DNA from: Welwitschia mirabilis
Taxonomy: Eukaryota; Gnetophyta; Gnetopsida; Welwitschiales
NCBI GenBank assembly: GCA_051453625.1
Contig: JBOZIK010000001.1
Coordinates: 97,418,401-97,482,400, forward strand
Length of the DNA stretch: 64,000 nucleotides
Reading direction: 5' to 3'
The position numbers and the translations under genes were made by a program. How positions within the stretch are numbered: the first letter of the stretch is position 1; every line of letters begins with the position of its first letter. Positions 36,000-48,582 of the stretch are shown here, in pieces. The notes under the pieces were generated by a model that worked only from the letters and a program-made list of their open reading frames with translations, did no database searches and was not told the DNA's origin.

Positions 36000-37466
36000 C
36001 AAAAATGATAAGTAACTATAGAAATAAACTTATTTTTCTAAGTTACATGATTTTTTTAACTCTGTGGTTTTTAGAAAATGAAACCAATACCTGACTTATC
36101 ATGAGCCAGTTTTTGAATTCTAAGCATATGTTCATATTTAATTAAACCACTAGAAAATTTATTAACAAAATGTGATAAGTTTTTTACCTGTGGAGTAAGT
36201 TTAAAATTTTCAATTTTGGAAATCTTGAATTTTTCTTTAATTCATCCTTTTCTTTGGTAAGAAGTTTTACAATCTTGTTTAGATCATTAATGCACTTTGC
36301 TAAATTTTTTACATTTTATGTATAGTTCTTGATAGGTGTCTTCAAACTCATTCTGATCTTCTTTAATAACATCTAAATCATCAGGTTTAGATGTATTGGG
36401 TATGTTTAGTAATGGAGTTATAATTGCCATCAATGAAAGCCTTTAATCTCTATCTAAATCTTGGCCTGAACTACTATCATCATCTTCATCCACATTATCC
36501 TATGTTGCAATGACTAAAGAGGTATTTAACTTTTTTTGTTCTCTCTTATTATTTGGACACTCATATTTTCATATGTCCAATGCCTTTGCATGCATAGTAT
36601 TAGATGTATTTCCCTTTGTCTTGATCTTTTTTGAACTTTAAGTATCCTCTTCTTGTTTCTTTACTCGGCTCACCTTCCTTCTTTCTTCTATGGAAAAATC
36701 TCTTGAACCTTCTTACTAGGAGAGTAACTTCATCATCATCTAAATATTCATCTAATTTTTATAACTTGTACTCTTCCTACACATATTCCAAAGAAATACC
36801 TTTCTTTTTATCTTTATAAAATTTTAATTCATAAGTTTGCAAATTATCTTGTAATTCTTTAAGAGCCATCAAATTGATATTCTTGCTTTTTTTGATTATA
36901 GTGATTTTTGGCTCAAACCTTTTTAGAAGGAATCTTAGCACCTTTTGAATAACTTTTACCTCATCTATTCTTTCACTTAGACTTGTCCTGGAATTTATGA
37001 TATTAGTAAGTCTGACAAAGAATTTCTATAAAGTCTCCTCCTTATCCATATAAATGTCTTTGAATTTGGATATGAGCATTTAGAGTTTGGCCTGTTTGAC
37101 AATGGATGTCCCTTCATGTATAACTTTAAGAATGTCCCATGCTTCCTTTGCATGTTATAGTTTATAATACATTTAAACTCATTTGCACAAACTTCACAAA
37201 AAATATCATTAAGAGATAGGAATATATGATAGCTTTGGATTTATTAGTGGGAGTTCATTAGCCTCAGATTTTTAGAACTATAATGGTATTACCATGAACA
37301 TCAGCTTTAGACAAAGTAGGCATAGTACATCCATTGTAAATAACCTCTTCAATATCTACATCTAGGGATCTAAGGGAGATTCTCATTCAGACTTTTCAAT
37401 ATACATAATTTAACCCATCAAACATAGGTGGACAACTAGTAAAAAAACCATCAGAAAGGTTACTCA
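36000..37466 (-). pseudogene. Sirevirus gag pseudogene
   Basis: The likely start codon is the ATG at 37,466-37,464 (MSNLSDGFF, then CPPMFDGLNYVY, a family hallmark P-P-x-FDGxNYxYW). The capsid middle is heavily broken. The nucleocapsid knuckle at about 36,600-36,555 reads YYACKGIGHMKI, a stop/frameshift, then the remains of ECP, equivalent to CYxCxKxGHxKxECP. A basic, charged stretch precedes it. Located directly after the primer site, as expected. Confidence 0.8.
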
Positions 37467-37520
37467 TTTTTGAGTTCTAGACTCTAGACTTATTAGGATT
37501 TTAAAATGAACTCAATAAGG

Positions 37521-37535
37521 CTCTGATACAAAATG
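37521..37535 (-). other. Primer-binding site, initiator tRNA-Met type
   Basis: Plus strand GGCTCTGATACAAAA; on the minus strand TGTATCAGAGCC follows the end of the 5' LTR. It matches the 3' end of plant initiator tRNA-Met (TGGTATCAGAGCC) with one change after a short A/T spacer. It proves orientation and the 5' LTR boundary. Confidence 0.9.
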
Positions 37536-38930
37536 TAGAATCATGAATCCTAAAGGNNNNNNNNNNAAAAATTCAATTGAATAACTTTATAATATTAACT
37601 TTGCTTGAAATAAACACTAAAAACTTATGTAATAAAACTAAAACTATTCTAAAAAACTAAATGATAAAAATCACAGAAATACTAATAAAAAGCACACAAG
37701 ATTTATAGTGGTTTAGGAAAACACCCTATTCTACTCTTGATGATTAACTTCTATCCAAGCCTGATTTGAATCTCTATTAATCTCTTCTGAGGTATTCTAA
37801 ATTTACTTGTAACTTTTACAAATGGACTTTTTTAAGGCTTAGTATTAACATTTTATAAGAAAACAAAGCAGTGATGGTGGTATACTAAAATGCACAGGTA
37901 TACTCAATCTTTGGCTCAAGAATAGTATTGATGTACTTGTTTATAAGATAGTACAATCCAAAAGCATAAAGTGTAATAGAATCAGCCAAGTATGTATAAT
38001 GAGAATAAAAGTTCTTGGTTTATCTTTCATCAGGTATGAGATGCTAATGAGTACAATAAATGATTTCAAAAAGATTCAAAATTGGTATAGTGATTTTGAC
38101 TCTTGGCAAANNNNNNNNNNTGAAATACTTTTAGGATTTTTACAAGTAAAAAGATCTTCAACGGACATATAATGGATATATATCAGCTAGAAAAGTTTTG
38201 TTTCTATCATAACCATTCAACCCCTAAAAAGTCTAGTTAATTCCATTTGGTAATATCACTTAAATTAGTCATCCTTATATTCTTTTAATTGATCCTTATT
38301 TCTTATGGTTTTATATTTGGTTGACCCCTTAAAGTCTAGTTGACAACTCATCCAATCACCTGCATATTCATCTAGTCACCTCCTTTATCAAGAAAAAATC
38401 CAATACAGTTTTTTGCTCTAGCTTCGGTTAACCTCATAAGGGTCTAGTTAACCCCTTTTTGACAAAAGTATGAATGCAACTCTAGGTTTGATTGACCCCT
38501 TAGAAATCTGGTTGACTCCTTGATGAGAGTATTAATTCTCAGTTGCATAAGTCTAGTTAATCCCTCAGGTGTTCAGTCCATCCTTTAATGATTATCTAGT
38601 AAGTATTAGATGCACACTGCTGTAGTCTGATTGATCCCTTGACAATTGCCTGAGAGGTAATAATGCTTAGATGTATAAGTCTGATTGACACCTCATATGT
38701 CTGAACAACCCCTCTAAATTTAACTTTTTTTTCCTTTAGATGTGGTTGAACCCTTAGAATTTTAGTTGATCCTCAGGAGGATATAAAAAATTGATAGGTT
38801 TAGGATCAAAATATAACAAATTCCTTTAACTTTTAACCTATAATGATCAATATTTTCTATATAAAATACAACAAATTTTGCTACATAAAAAACATTAGTT
38901 TAACATCAATTGGCAAATAATAACTTAACA
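37536..38930 (-). repeat. 5' LTR of Sirevirus element 1
   Basis: Starts TGTAGAATC and ends AATAACTTAACA on the plus strand; pairs with 29,433-30,871 along its length. It includes two 10-N gaps (near 37,557-37,566 and at 38,111-38,120). The GGTCGACC-derived phrases recur at 38,225-38,770 (for example CTAGTTGACAACTC, TTGATTGACCCCTTAG, CTGGTTGACTCCTTG). Confidence 0.93.
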
Positions 38931-38935
38931 TTTAC

Positions 38936-41870
38936 TCCTTATTTAATTATATTCTTAATGATTTTTATTTTACTTTTCAATTATTGTAACATTTTTAGTC
39001 CTATCATCAATCTTTTTATAGGTTCTATCTATGAAGAAGGTGCTCTACATGTTTTATCATATAGGCCTTTAATGGAGCTATCTAAATTGAATTTTGATAA
39101 TTATTATTATATGAAAATTCTACCAACGAAAGGTAATCTTCCCAACTCTTGGAATCATCTATAGTACATGCTCTAAAAATATATTATAAAATTTAATTAA
39201 TTATTTTTACCTAACCATCTATTCAAGGATGAAATACAGCACTCATATTTAACTTAGACTCTAAACCTATTTTTAATTCTTGTCAAAACTTAAAAGTTAA
39301 ATTTAAATTTCTATTAGAGATAATTACTAAAGTTACATCATACAACTAAATAAAATTTTGAATATATATTTTAGCTATATACTTGTCATCACAAGTAGAT
39401 TATAATATAATGAAATTTACTAATTTAGTTACTCTATTAATTATTACCATAATAGAATTACTACATTTATGAATTTGTGGAAGTCTTACAATAAAATCCA
39501 TGTAAATTACATTCTATCTATATTTTGGAACATTGTGAGGTTAAATTAAGCCTAGTAAATTTCTATGTTCTACTTTAACTTGTTGATAATTAAGGCACCT
39601 TGAGATAAATTTTACTATATCCTTTTTTATCCCTGTACCAAAATCTTTGTTTCATGTTTTAATACATTTTATCCCCTCTAGGATGACATGCTATAAGTGG
39701 ATTATAAAATTTGAACATTAGCTTATGTATAATTTCATCTACATTAAAAACTAAAAATCTTCTATTAAATCTGATAATAGCATCTAAATTAATACTAAGA
39801 TTCTCTAAATCTATTAATTTTTCTAACCGGTCCTTTAATTTTTAATCAATTCTTATCCTTGTTTAGTCCCTCTAACATAATGGTAGGAATTTATCTTTGA
39901 ATTTCTATTATTACTTTAATATAGCCTTTTCTACTAAGCTCATCTATAACCTTATTTCCATAACCTTCATAATATCAAATCTCTAGATCAAAATCACATA
40001 AAAATTTCATCCATATTCTTTGCTTAAGATTTAAGTTTGGTTGAGCAAAAATGTATTTTAAACTCTTATGATATATTCAAACTTGAAAATATACATCATA
40101 AAGATAATTCTTCCATAATTTTAAAGTAAAAACTACTACATCTAATTTAAGATCATAAATAGAATATTTTCTCTTATGAGTTCTAAGTTATCTTAAGCCA
40201 TAATTTATTACCTTTTTAATCTTAGTTAAGCACTGCTATGAGATCTTCTATAGATACACTAATATAACTAAAAAGGTCTTTGAATCATCTATCATTACTA
40301 AGATTAAAGTGCTAATTAAGCATTCTTTAAGATGATCAAATTATTTCTAACATCTTTTTGTCAATTAAAAGTCTTTATTTTTCTTTAAAATGCTTATTAA
40401 TGGAGAAGCTATCTTAGAGAATTTGAAGATAAATTGATGATAGTTTCAATAATATTTATAGCTGTTAGTCATTCCATTATTGCTCTAGCTTTATCTTAAT
40501 CTACTAATATACCTTTCTTGGATATTACATGATCTAGAAATTAAATGAATTCCCCTCATAAAGAGCATTTTTTCATGTTGGCATATAATTGGTGAGCCAG
40601 TAAAGTCTATAATACTATTCTTAAGTGTTTCTCATACTCTTCATAAATTTTGGAATAAATTAGAATATAATTAATAAATAATATTATAAAATAATAAAGA
40701 TGTAATTCATAAGACTCATAAATATTATAGGGGCATTATTTAAACCAAAAGACATAAAGTCAACTCATAATGTCCATAGTGGGTTTGAAATGTTATTTTA
40801 TGAATATTTTCTTTCTTAATTTGAATTTTGTAATATTTAGATTTGAAATAAACTTTTGAGAATATCTTGGCTTCATTGTGTTGATTAAAAAGGTCATTTA
40901 TTCTTGGTAGCAGATGATTTTTCTTCATAGTAACCTTATTTAGCTATTTATAGTCAATGCATAATCTTAATATTCCATCCTTATTTTTTATAAATAATAT
41001 AGGTGCTTTCCATGATGATACATTAAGACAAAGGAAGCTTTTTTATAAGAGTCTTCATTCTGAGTTTTTAATTTTTTTCATTTTTATAGGAAACATTCTA
41101 TATGATGCCTTAGAAATTGGTTAGGTTCCTGGGGTTAATTTAATGGAAAACTTAACTTTCTAAAGTGGTGGCACTACTAGTAACTCTATTATAAAACATC
41201 AAGATATTGAACTATTGGTATATTATTTACTAAAGTTCCTCCTTCTTTTAAGCTACTTGATTTTAGGTATAGCATATAAACTAGTGATCCCCTCTCAATT
41301 TCTTTTTTTATATGCTTTATATTAATTAAATTCTCCACTGTCGCTTTGTAATAACCTTGAAAGATTAGTATTTAGCTATGGTTCATCATTTTTCCTTGAT
41401 GATTTTTACAATTCATGATTGCTCTACTCTACATTAAATAATTCATACCCAAAATAATGTCATATTTTCTAAGTTAATAATAATTTATTGTATCTAAAAA
41501 TCTCTCCTCTTATGGATAATGTATAGTTTTGGACTTGCTAATTAACTTTGAACATGAATACATTTACTAACTCTATACATTCCTTAATTGGAGCACAACA
41601 TAATTTTTCTCTTATAACAATTTTAAGAGATATCAAGTAATGCGTTACTCTATAATAAAATAAAATGATTACTTCTTTCCTTACCTTCTATGATAGAGCT
41701 CTAAAATTACACCTTTAAATATCTACTACTACTCAAAGTTATCCTATTGATTGAAAAATATTTTTTAATCCTAAAGGTTTTTTAAGTTGTTATCTTAAAA
41801 AGTCTTTATCACATAATAAACATTCTTTTACATTATTAGTTTCTTTACAATAGTATAATTTATATCAATT
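38936..41870 (-). pseudogene. Chromodomain gypsy pol: protease, RT, RNase H, integrase core
   Basis: Right part of the interrupted gypsy pol. Protease end: KYDIILGMNYLM, stop, SRAIMNCK at 41,470-41,405 (family YD-V-I-LGMDWL-x-K-x-x-A-x-IDC). RT: LLPRINDLFNQHNEAKIFSK, YFKSKYYKIQIKKENI, YGHYELTLCLL (40,920-40,740). The YxDD box at about 40,655 reads FINYILIYSK; both catalytic Asp codons have changed (GAT to AAT and TAT), so polymerase function is lost. Integrase: EFSYNNNYQNSI and the YEALY-type region near 39,120-39,060. The reading continues across the Sirevirus insertion at 29,432. Gag is absent; the protease stops at about 41,870, where a repeat cluster and an LTR-like block begin. Confidence 0.85.
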
Positions 41871-41898
41871 ATGTTGGTCCTAGTATAGTAACCTTACA

Positions 41899-41981
41899 TG
41901 ATTTAGTTCTAAAGTCTTTAATGACTTGAATTTAGTTCTACAGTATTTAATGATTTAGTTCTAAATCATGATTTAGTTCTA
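41899..41981 (+). repeat. Four copies of a TGATTTAGTTCTA motif
   Basis: TGATTTAGTTCTA at 41,899, 41,951 and 41,969, and TGAATTTAGTTCTA at 41,927. The cluster stands between the gypsy protease and an LTR-like block, so it marks a rearrangement breakpoint. Confidence 0.8.
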
Positions 41982-41984
41982 CTT

Positions 41985-43814
41985 CATGCTTCATACTATA
42001 TCAACATGGTTGATCTCAACTTCATAGGCTTTTATTTCACCTTAATATAATAAAAATATAGGTAACTAATGGTACATGAGATGGATGCATGCTTACAAGT
42101 GATCCCCTATTTTCTTGAAGCATCTTCAGATTGTACAACATGATCCATCGATGTGAAGGACTTGAGATATTAAGTTGTAGTAAGTTCATATAGGGGTAGG
42201 ATAGGAGAGTGATGAATAATCCACTTCTAAAAGGGTATTACAAAGAAAAAAAAAAAAATGTAATGCAACCCATCTTCATGATAAACTCCAAGTATGAGAA
42301 TAAATATTATTAGAATTATCTTAATTTAGTCTTATCGATAAATACACCATACAAATGCATGCATATAATTATAAATAATAAAGATATTTAATAAANNNNN
42401 NNNNNNNNNNNNNNNNNNNNNNNNNNNNNNNNNNNNNNNNNNNNNNNNNNNNNNNNNNNNNNNNNNNNNNNNNNNNNNNNNNNNNNNNNNNNNNNTAAAT
42501 ACATCATACAAATGCATGCATATAATTATAAATAATAAACATATTTAATAAATTATTTACTTAGTTATAATAATTCTAATCATCATTAGGTTTATTTTAT
42601 AGAAACAACCAGAAATGAAAACAAGCATACAAGAACTTCTCTATATTCAGAATTATAATAATAAAAATCTAAATAAAGGAAATATTTTTTCCAATAATAA
42701 TAAAAATATTTAAAACATAGTAAATAATATCTTATTAATGTACTTAAAGAAACTTAAACATACCTAGAGCTATGCTAATCCTAAAAATATTCTTCCATAC
42801 TCACATGACAATCTCCATGGATTAATCCAAAGAAGGCAAACAACAGAAAGTATAACCTATGCATAATTGTTAAGATATAAATTTTTATCCATGATTTAGA
42901 TGATTATATTATAAGTTAACATAAAAAAAGAATAATATAGAGACTATTTATGTTACTTAAACTGCTAAGATGAAAACTCTTACAAGCATACACATTCAAA
43001 GTAAGTTAAAGAGAAAAAAGATAAAAGAGTTATTTATATAAATAAAATACTACTTTATAAATAGTTTAACTTAATGTTACTAATATAAATGTATCTTCTA
43101 TACTCAAATTCCCTATAAAATTTTATGTAAATAAGTTTTGTATGATTTACAAAATTGATTATAATGTTTTTAGGCTCTTAAGAAGACATCATAATCAAAA
43201 ATTAAGAATTAATTGATTATGAAGAAAGAAATAAATTATAGTAATTTTTAAAAAACTAGACACATTATAGGATCCTTATAATCTAACTTAAACTATTTTG
43301 GAATTCTAAAATGTTATTTTTAAAGTTATCATTTAAGGTTATGTACTATTAAATTTTCTATAATTATAGTCTTACTACACTATAATAAAATGATTATAAC
43401 TTTCAAAATATGTTGAATTTTTAAACTATTCAAGAGTTTTTGAAATGCTTATTCAATTTTCTACAACTAAGGATTCTCAAGTTGTAGATATCTTAATAGA
43501 TAGTTATAAAAATACAAATTACTTACTTACTATTTTATACATTTATTTTTTACTATATTTTAACCAATAATTTATTTTAAAACTAATTACACATAAGAAA
43601 AATTATTTTTTATGTTGTCATTTTTATAACATAATCTTAGACATGCAAAAATATTTTCACTACGTTATACCTACTAATTAATAAGCTATGGTTTTTTTAT
43701 CCTATGCCTCTATTTTAAAAATTTAATTTTTGCCATAATAAAAATATGATAAAGTTTTTGTAACTAGTTAAGAAATAACTTAGATTAGTAAAGTAATGGA
43801 TATATTAACTAATT
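41985..43814 (-). repeat. Extra partial LTR copy inside the chromodomain gypsy element
   Basis: Third copy of the chromodomain-element LTR, in the same orientation as the other two. It begins part-way in (ACATGGTTGATCTCAACTTCATAGGC matches 24,303 and 44,458) and runs to GTAATGGATATATTAACTAATT at a 100-N gap (43,815-43,914), equivalent to 46,085-46,110 of the 5' LTR. It stands where gag should be. Either a related element inserted and recombined, or the gap joins contigs that do not belong together. Confidence 0.8.
42339..42552 (-). repeat. 57-bp duplicate flanking a 100-N gap (probable unmerged contig ends)
   Basis: 42,339-42,395 ends at the gap and 42,496-42,552 begins after it. They differ at two bases. 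Same signature as at 31,580-31,887; the other LTR copies have one copy only, supporting an assembly artefact. Confidence 0.85.
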
Positions 43815-43914
43815 NNNNNNNNNNNNNNNNNNNNNNNNNNNNNNNNNNNNNNNNNNNNNNNNNNNNNNNNNNNNNNNNNNNNNNNNNNNNNNNNNNNNNN
43901 NNNNNNNNNNNNNN

Positions 43915-44064
43915 ATTAGGAATTAAAATTATTATGGTTATGACTAACTTTAAGATTATTAAGGAGAAATATTGTTGAATATATAATTAAATTTATATTC
44001 TTATCAATTTATAAGTGCTTAACATAGGTATTATATGAGTTAACTTAGATCTCTAATACTAATT
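43915..44064 (-). other. Leader and decayed primer-binding site of the chromodomain gypsy element
   Basis: Short unmatched sequence between a 100-N gap and the 5' LTR. Plus-strand ATCTCTAATACTAA at 44,049-44,062 is, on the minus strand, TTAGTATTAGAGAT, which lines up with TGGTATCAGAGC at 9 of 12 positions; two of the three differences are transitions. It sits two bases from the LTR end, the right place for an initiator tRNA-Met primer site. Confidence 0.65.
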
Positions 44065-47000
44065 TGTGACACCCTTTCTTTTCTTACCCTAATTAAGTAT
44101 TCTTTTCTCTTCCTTTATTCTTTAATATTATTACCTACTTGACATACCAAAACCTAGGAACAAATTTTACTTCTTCCTTTATTAGTATTTTTATATTTTG
44201 AGAAAAACAAATCATATTATTACTATATATTTATCTATAATTAATTTTTAGATTATTTTAGTTTACAAATAATAGTGAAGTCATAAGTTTGTCTTCTATT
44301 TCTTCTTAGTTTTTTCTCATATAGAAAGATATGTTGTAAATAGTTGAGGAGATGTAAACTTGTTATAAACACACATGAATAAGTTTAAGGATTAATTCAA
44401 CATTTAGCCACCCTTTGTATATGAGTTAATTTTACTTTAGATTTTAACCTATACAAATATGGTTGGACTCAACTCTATAGGCTTATACTTCATCTTGATA
44501 TACCTTCAATATAGGTGATATGTGATATGTGAGGTGGATGCATGATTATAAATATTCCCCACTTGAAACATTTCTGGATGGTGTAACATAATCCATCAAT
44601 GCTAAGGGATTGATATATTAAGTTAGAATGAGTTCATAGATGGTTAAAATAGGAGAGTAATAATAAAATATACTTCTAGAAGGGTATTATTAAAAAAAAA
44701 ATGCAATGCAACTTACCTTAATGATGAAATCTAAGTATGGGAATAAACATTATTAGGATTATTTTAAGTTAGTCCTATTTGATAAATAAATCATACAAAT
44801 TCATGCATAAAATTCTAAATAATGTGGATATTTAATGGATTACTTACCTAGTTATAATAATTCTAACCATTATTAAATTTATTTATAGAAACAATTATAA
44901 AAGAGAAAAAATGCATACTAGAACATCTTATATTTTAGATTATAGTAATAAAAATCAAAATAAAGGAAATATTATTTTCTTTTCTTTCTTTTAATAATAA
45001 TAAAAAAATTCAAAATATATCAAATTATGTCTTAATAATGTACTTAAAGAAACTAAACCATACCTAGAGCTATGCCAATCCTAGAAGCATTCTTCCATGC
45101 TCATATGAAAATCTCCATGGATTGGAGTAATGAAGTTAAATAAAAGAAATTATAGTTTAAGAATGATTATTAAGATATAATTCTTTATCCAATATTCATA
45201 TGGCTATATCATAAGTTAAGAAAATAAGTGATAAGCCAAAGACTATTCATGTAACTTAAACTATAAAGCTGAAAACCTTTATAAGCATGCATATTTAAAG
45301 TAAGATAGAATAAAAAGGTAAAATAGGTACTTTTCCTAATAAAATATTATTATTAAGAAATCTAACTTAAGGCTACTAATGGAAACTTATCTTATATACT
45401 CAAATTATCTATATAGTTTTATTTAATAATTTTTCTATAATTTAAAACATTAATTATAGCTTTTTTGGGCTCTAAGAGGATATCATAATCAAAAGTTAAT
45501 AATTAATTAATTATAAATTAAAAAATAAATTACAGTAGTTTTTCATAAAATGCACTTATAATAGAATCATTAGATACTAGCTTAAGCTATCTTAGAATTC
45601 TAAAAATATTATTTTTAAGGTTATGATTAAGCTTAAAAATTGTCAGAGTTTCTAAAATTATAATCCTACTACATGACACTAAAACAACCATAACTTTCAA
45701 AATACTTCGACTTTTTAAATGATTTATGATGCTTTGGAAGGCTTTCTTAATTTTTTATAATTTAGGCTACTTAGTTTTTTTGATATCTTAATTGTTATTT
45801 ACATCAATGTAAATTAATTACTTACTATTGCCTTGCATTCATTATCTAATGTATTTTAACAAATAAATTTCTTAAAAATTAATACACATCAAAAAATTAT
45901 TGTTTTTACATTTTCAAATTTATAACACAATATTGGACTTACAAAACAATTTCACTGATTTATAACTACTAATTAACAAGTTATGGTATTTTTAACCTTT
46001 ATCTTCATTATAAAAATTTAATTTTCACCATAACAAAAATATGGTAAAGTTTGTACAACTAGTTATGCAATCATTTAGATCAGTAAAGTAATGGATATAT
46101 TAACTAATTATTTATATTATATTTTAAATAAGTTATTAATTTAAATAATTATAGGAATAAAAATCAAATCAATTCAAAAGGGATTATTTACTATGAGCCT
46201 TAGGATTTTCATAAAACATACTATACTAAAGAGAATTTTGAGAATTAGAATTTGCCATTAATAAGATGAAAAAGATGGACCTAATGTATAAGAAATAAAA
46301 ATATAATATTAAAATAAAGGTATCCAAATTTCGTTTCTTTTCATTTCTTTCTTAAATAGTAAACCCCTTGGTTACTTAGCCATAGTCATCCATTACTAAC
46401 CTCTATTACCAAGCATAAAAGATCATTCCTATCTCCCTCATGTCTTGGGAAGAGCCACTAGAAGGAAATAATATTTTATAATATAATTGTATAAAATCAT
46501 AAAGAATTCACTAATGCAATATTACATCATTCCATTAGAATCTTAAAAGGAGATCATATGGAAAATAATAGTAAAGATCTTACTTAGGAATATTAGTAAG
46601 TTATTAATATTAAATATTGATGAAGATCCAAGCTCAAAAATTCCTTAGCTTCAAGATTTCAAGCTCTAAGCTCCACAAGCAAGAGAATGAAAGAAATAGA
46701 AAGGAAAGAAGGAAATGCACTTGTATCAAAAAAAATGGAAAGTATCTTCTTTTACAAGAGAAGAAATGATCTCTATATATATAGATAAACAAATGCACAT
46801 AGCTCAATATGACATGATATAGCATTGTTAAATGGGACAAGTAATAAGTGGCATTAGAGTACAAAAAGAGATCATATGTATGACTCATACAGCTAATTAG
46901 GATGATTAATCTTCTTTCTTTAATTGGTAAAGTTAATTACATGTATTATTTCTTCATTCTAGTTCCTTTTTAATCCTTCATAGGCTCATAAATAAGTTTA

Positions 47001-47434
47001 ATTCATCCAAGATATGCATCAAAAGAATAAATCCATAAGTCTTAAAATTTTCATGTGGAGTAATGAGATAAAATCTTTCATTCCAATGAATGGAATAATA
47101 AATATTTTAAGAGCATAAAAGTCATGGTATAATAAATCTACTCATTTATTATTCTTCATTCTAAATAAGAGTGCATGTACTTGTTTGAATGCTCATTTAT
47201 TTTAAAATGCATAAAATTTACCAATTACATAACATAAGGAAGAAAATTTTTTTCATAATGTAGTATACCTATCATATTTACCAAGAATTTAAAAGAGTAA
47301 ATAACATGTAAAATATATTATTATTTCATCTTAACATTTTTAATTTATTAGTTTTATCATGTGATTTTAATTCCTCCCATAATAAGATTATCTAATTTTA
47401 AATGTTTGGATAGCTTTTTTCATGAAAACATTTT
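44065..47434 (-). repeat. 5' LTR of the chromodomain gypsy element, truncated
   Basis: Begins TGTGACACCC at 44,065 and matches the 3' LTR and the extra partial copy. Interrupted at 47,434 by TGTTGG, the start of the plus-strand Sirevirus, so the outer (U3) part of the LTR lies beyond the window. About 3.4 kb is visible; long LTRs are usual for Tekay/Del elements. Confidence 0.85.
46771..46786 (-). promoter_or_regulatory. Candidate TATA box of the 5' LTR (minus strand)
   Basis: CTATATATATAGAG on the minus strand. The 3' LTR has a near-identical TATA run in one of its duplicated units (CTATATATAGATAAAC near 28,015), and flanking bases are conserved. Position inside the LTR fits a U3/R promoter reading towards the coding region. 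Confidence 0.5.
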
Positions 47435-47621
47435 GTTGGTAAATCTAGTTTTGATGATTTCACTTATCAAATATTTTGTGTCATTGTGTAGACAAGTCAT
47501 TACAAAGAGAATATTATATCATGAACTACAAGTCATCATCAGATCTTCAAATATAATAACTCATGAAAAGGCTTAGTTGTTAAAATGCAATATTATTTGT
47601 CTAAATATGTTTATAAAATGA

Positions 47622-48075
47622 AAGATGTCTATAATAATGACATATAGATAATTAAAAACATATATAACAAAGATGTTTATATATTAAAGATATCTCTGAT
47701 GCACTAGTATTGAGTCATAGGTTAAACACAATTATCTCATCAAATATGGTTATGCTAGAAGTTGAACTTGACATAAATAAAGACATCTACATGTTCAAAG
47801 ACATCTCTACTGAATTAAAATACATAACAGAGTTATTTTAGATTTTGACTAATATTTCATGTTTTAATTGAGCTATTAACTTTTACATCATGGATTCATG
47901 ATCATGGAGGCACAAAGATTATATAAATCAATTTTCATCAAAATCTAGATAAGTTCACTAAAGACACATTTAAGGTAAAGTGTTTGACTATTAGTAGATG
48001 TCTACAAATTTTAAGATGTCTTAGATCAAAGTTTAGGATAACTACAAATGAAGATTCACACTCAATGTCTAGATA
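47622..48075 (+). promoter_or_regulatory. Array of AGACGTCT-derived palindromes in the LTR
   Basis: Copies read AGATGTCT (47,623), AGATGTTT, AGATATCT, AGACATCT (two, about 47,782-47,806), AGATGTCT (about 47,996), AGATGTCT (about 48,013) and TGTCTAGATA. These are the products expected if the CpG in the palindrome AGACGTCT mutated to TpG on one strand or CpA on the other. No intact AGACGTCT was seen. Likely LTR regulatory repeats, by analogy with CpG-rich palindromes recorded in Sirevirus LTRs. Confidence 0.6.
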
Positions 48076-48582
48076 TTTTCTATCTATTACACAGTGGTTA
48101 AAAAGTTTAAACAAGTACTTTTCAAGGTCAAACAACAAGTTTTTATTTAATAGTATAAAGGTCCAATATCATAGAACAAATCAACAACTCTTAAACTTTT
48201 GACACTTCAATGATTATCCTTTTTTAGCATACAAGAAATGCATCTTATATATAATTAAGATCACATAGATGATAGAAACTTCTCATGAAGGATCAAGGAT
48301 ACATGTGTAAAGGATCTTATGTTGTTCACATCATTCACTCTTGGATCCTACATCACTACATCATTCTTTTTCACTCATGATAATAATAATAATAATAAGG
48401 AACTTAAGTCCTCTTCAAAGCTACACATTTTAGGATTGTTGTTGTATTATATTTATGGTTCTCACATTTGTTAGACTATCTTATTACTAAATATTATTGT
48501 AAGTCCTTTTTTAATTAAATCAAAATCATTATAAGGCAATCCTTGTACAAGTGTGCATTTGAGGTTATGCCTATGAGAACTT

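Larger units (their letters stand above)
29433..38930 (-). mobile_element. Sirevirus-type Ty1/copia element 1, complete with both LTRs
   Basis: Full-length minus-strand insertion: 5' LTR 37,536-38,930, primer site, gag, protease, integrase, reverse transcriptase, RNase H, envelope-like ORF, polypurine tract and 3' LTR 29,433-30,871. Flanking 5-mers are TTTAT (29,428-29,432) and TTTAC (38,931-38,935), a target-site duplication with one C-to-T difference. The target is the integrase of the chromodomain gypsy, whose reading resumes on both sides. The extra ORF after RNase H, two polypurine tracts and repeated LTR palindromes are typical of the Sirevirus (SIRE/Maximus) lineage. All coding parts are damaged. 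Confidence 0.92.
23853..47434 (-). mobile_element. Chromodomain Ty3/gypsy element (Tekay/Del-like) carrying nested insertions
   Basis: A minus-strand LTR retrotransposon. Its 3' LTR begins at 23,853 (TGTGACACCC on the plus strand) and its 5' LTR at 44,065 with the same terminal sequence. Both LTRs share ordered similarity over kilobases. Between them lie, in minus-strand order, a primer-site remnant, an aberrant LTR-like block, protease, reverse transcriptase, RNase H/integrase and, split off by a Sirevirus insertion (29,433-38,930), the integrase C-terminus with a chromodomain. A second Sirevirus has entered the 5' LTR at 47,434, so the true right end is outside the window. Gag was not found. 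The long LTRs and chromodomain favour the Tekay/Del lineage. Confidence 0.8.
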
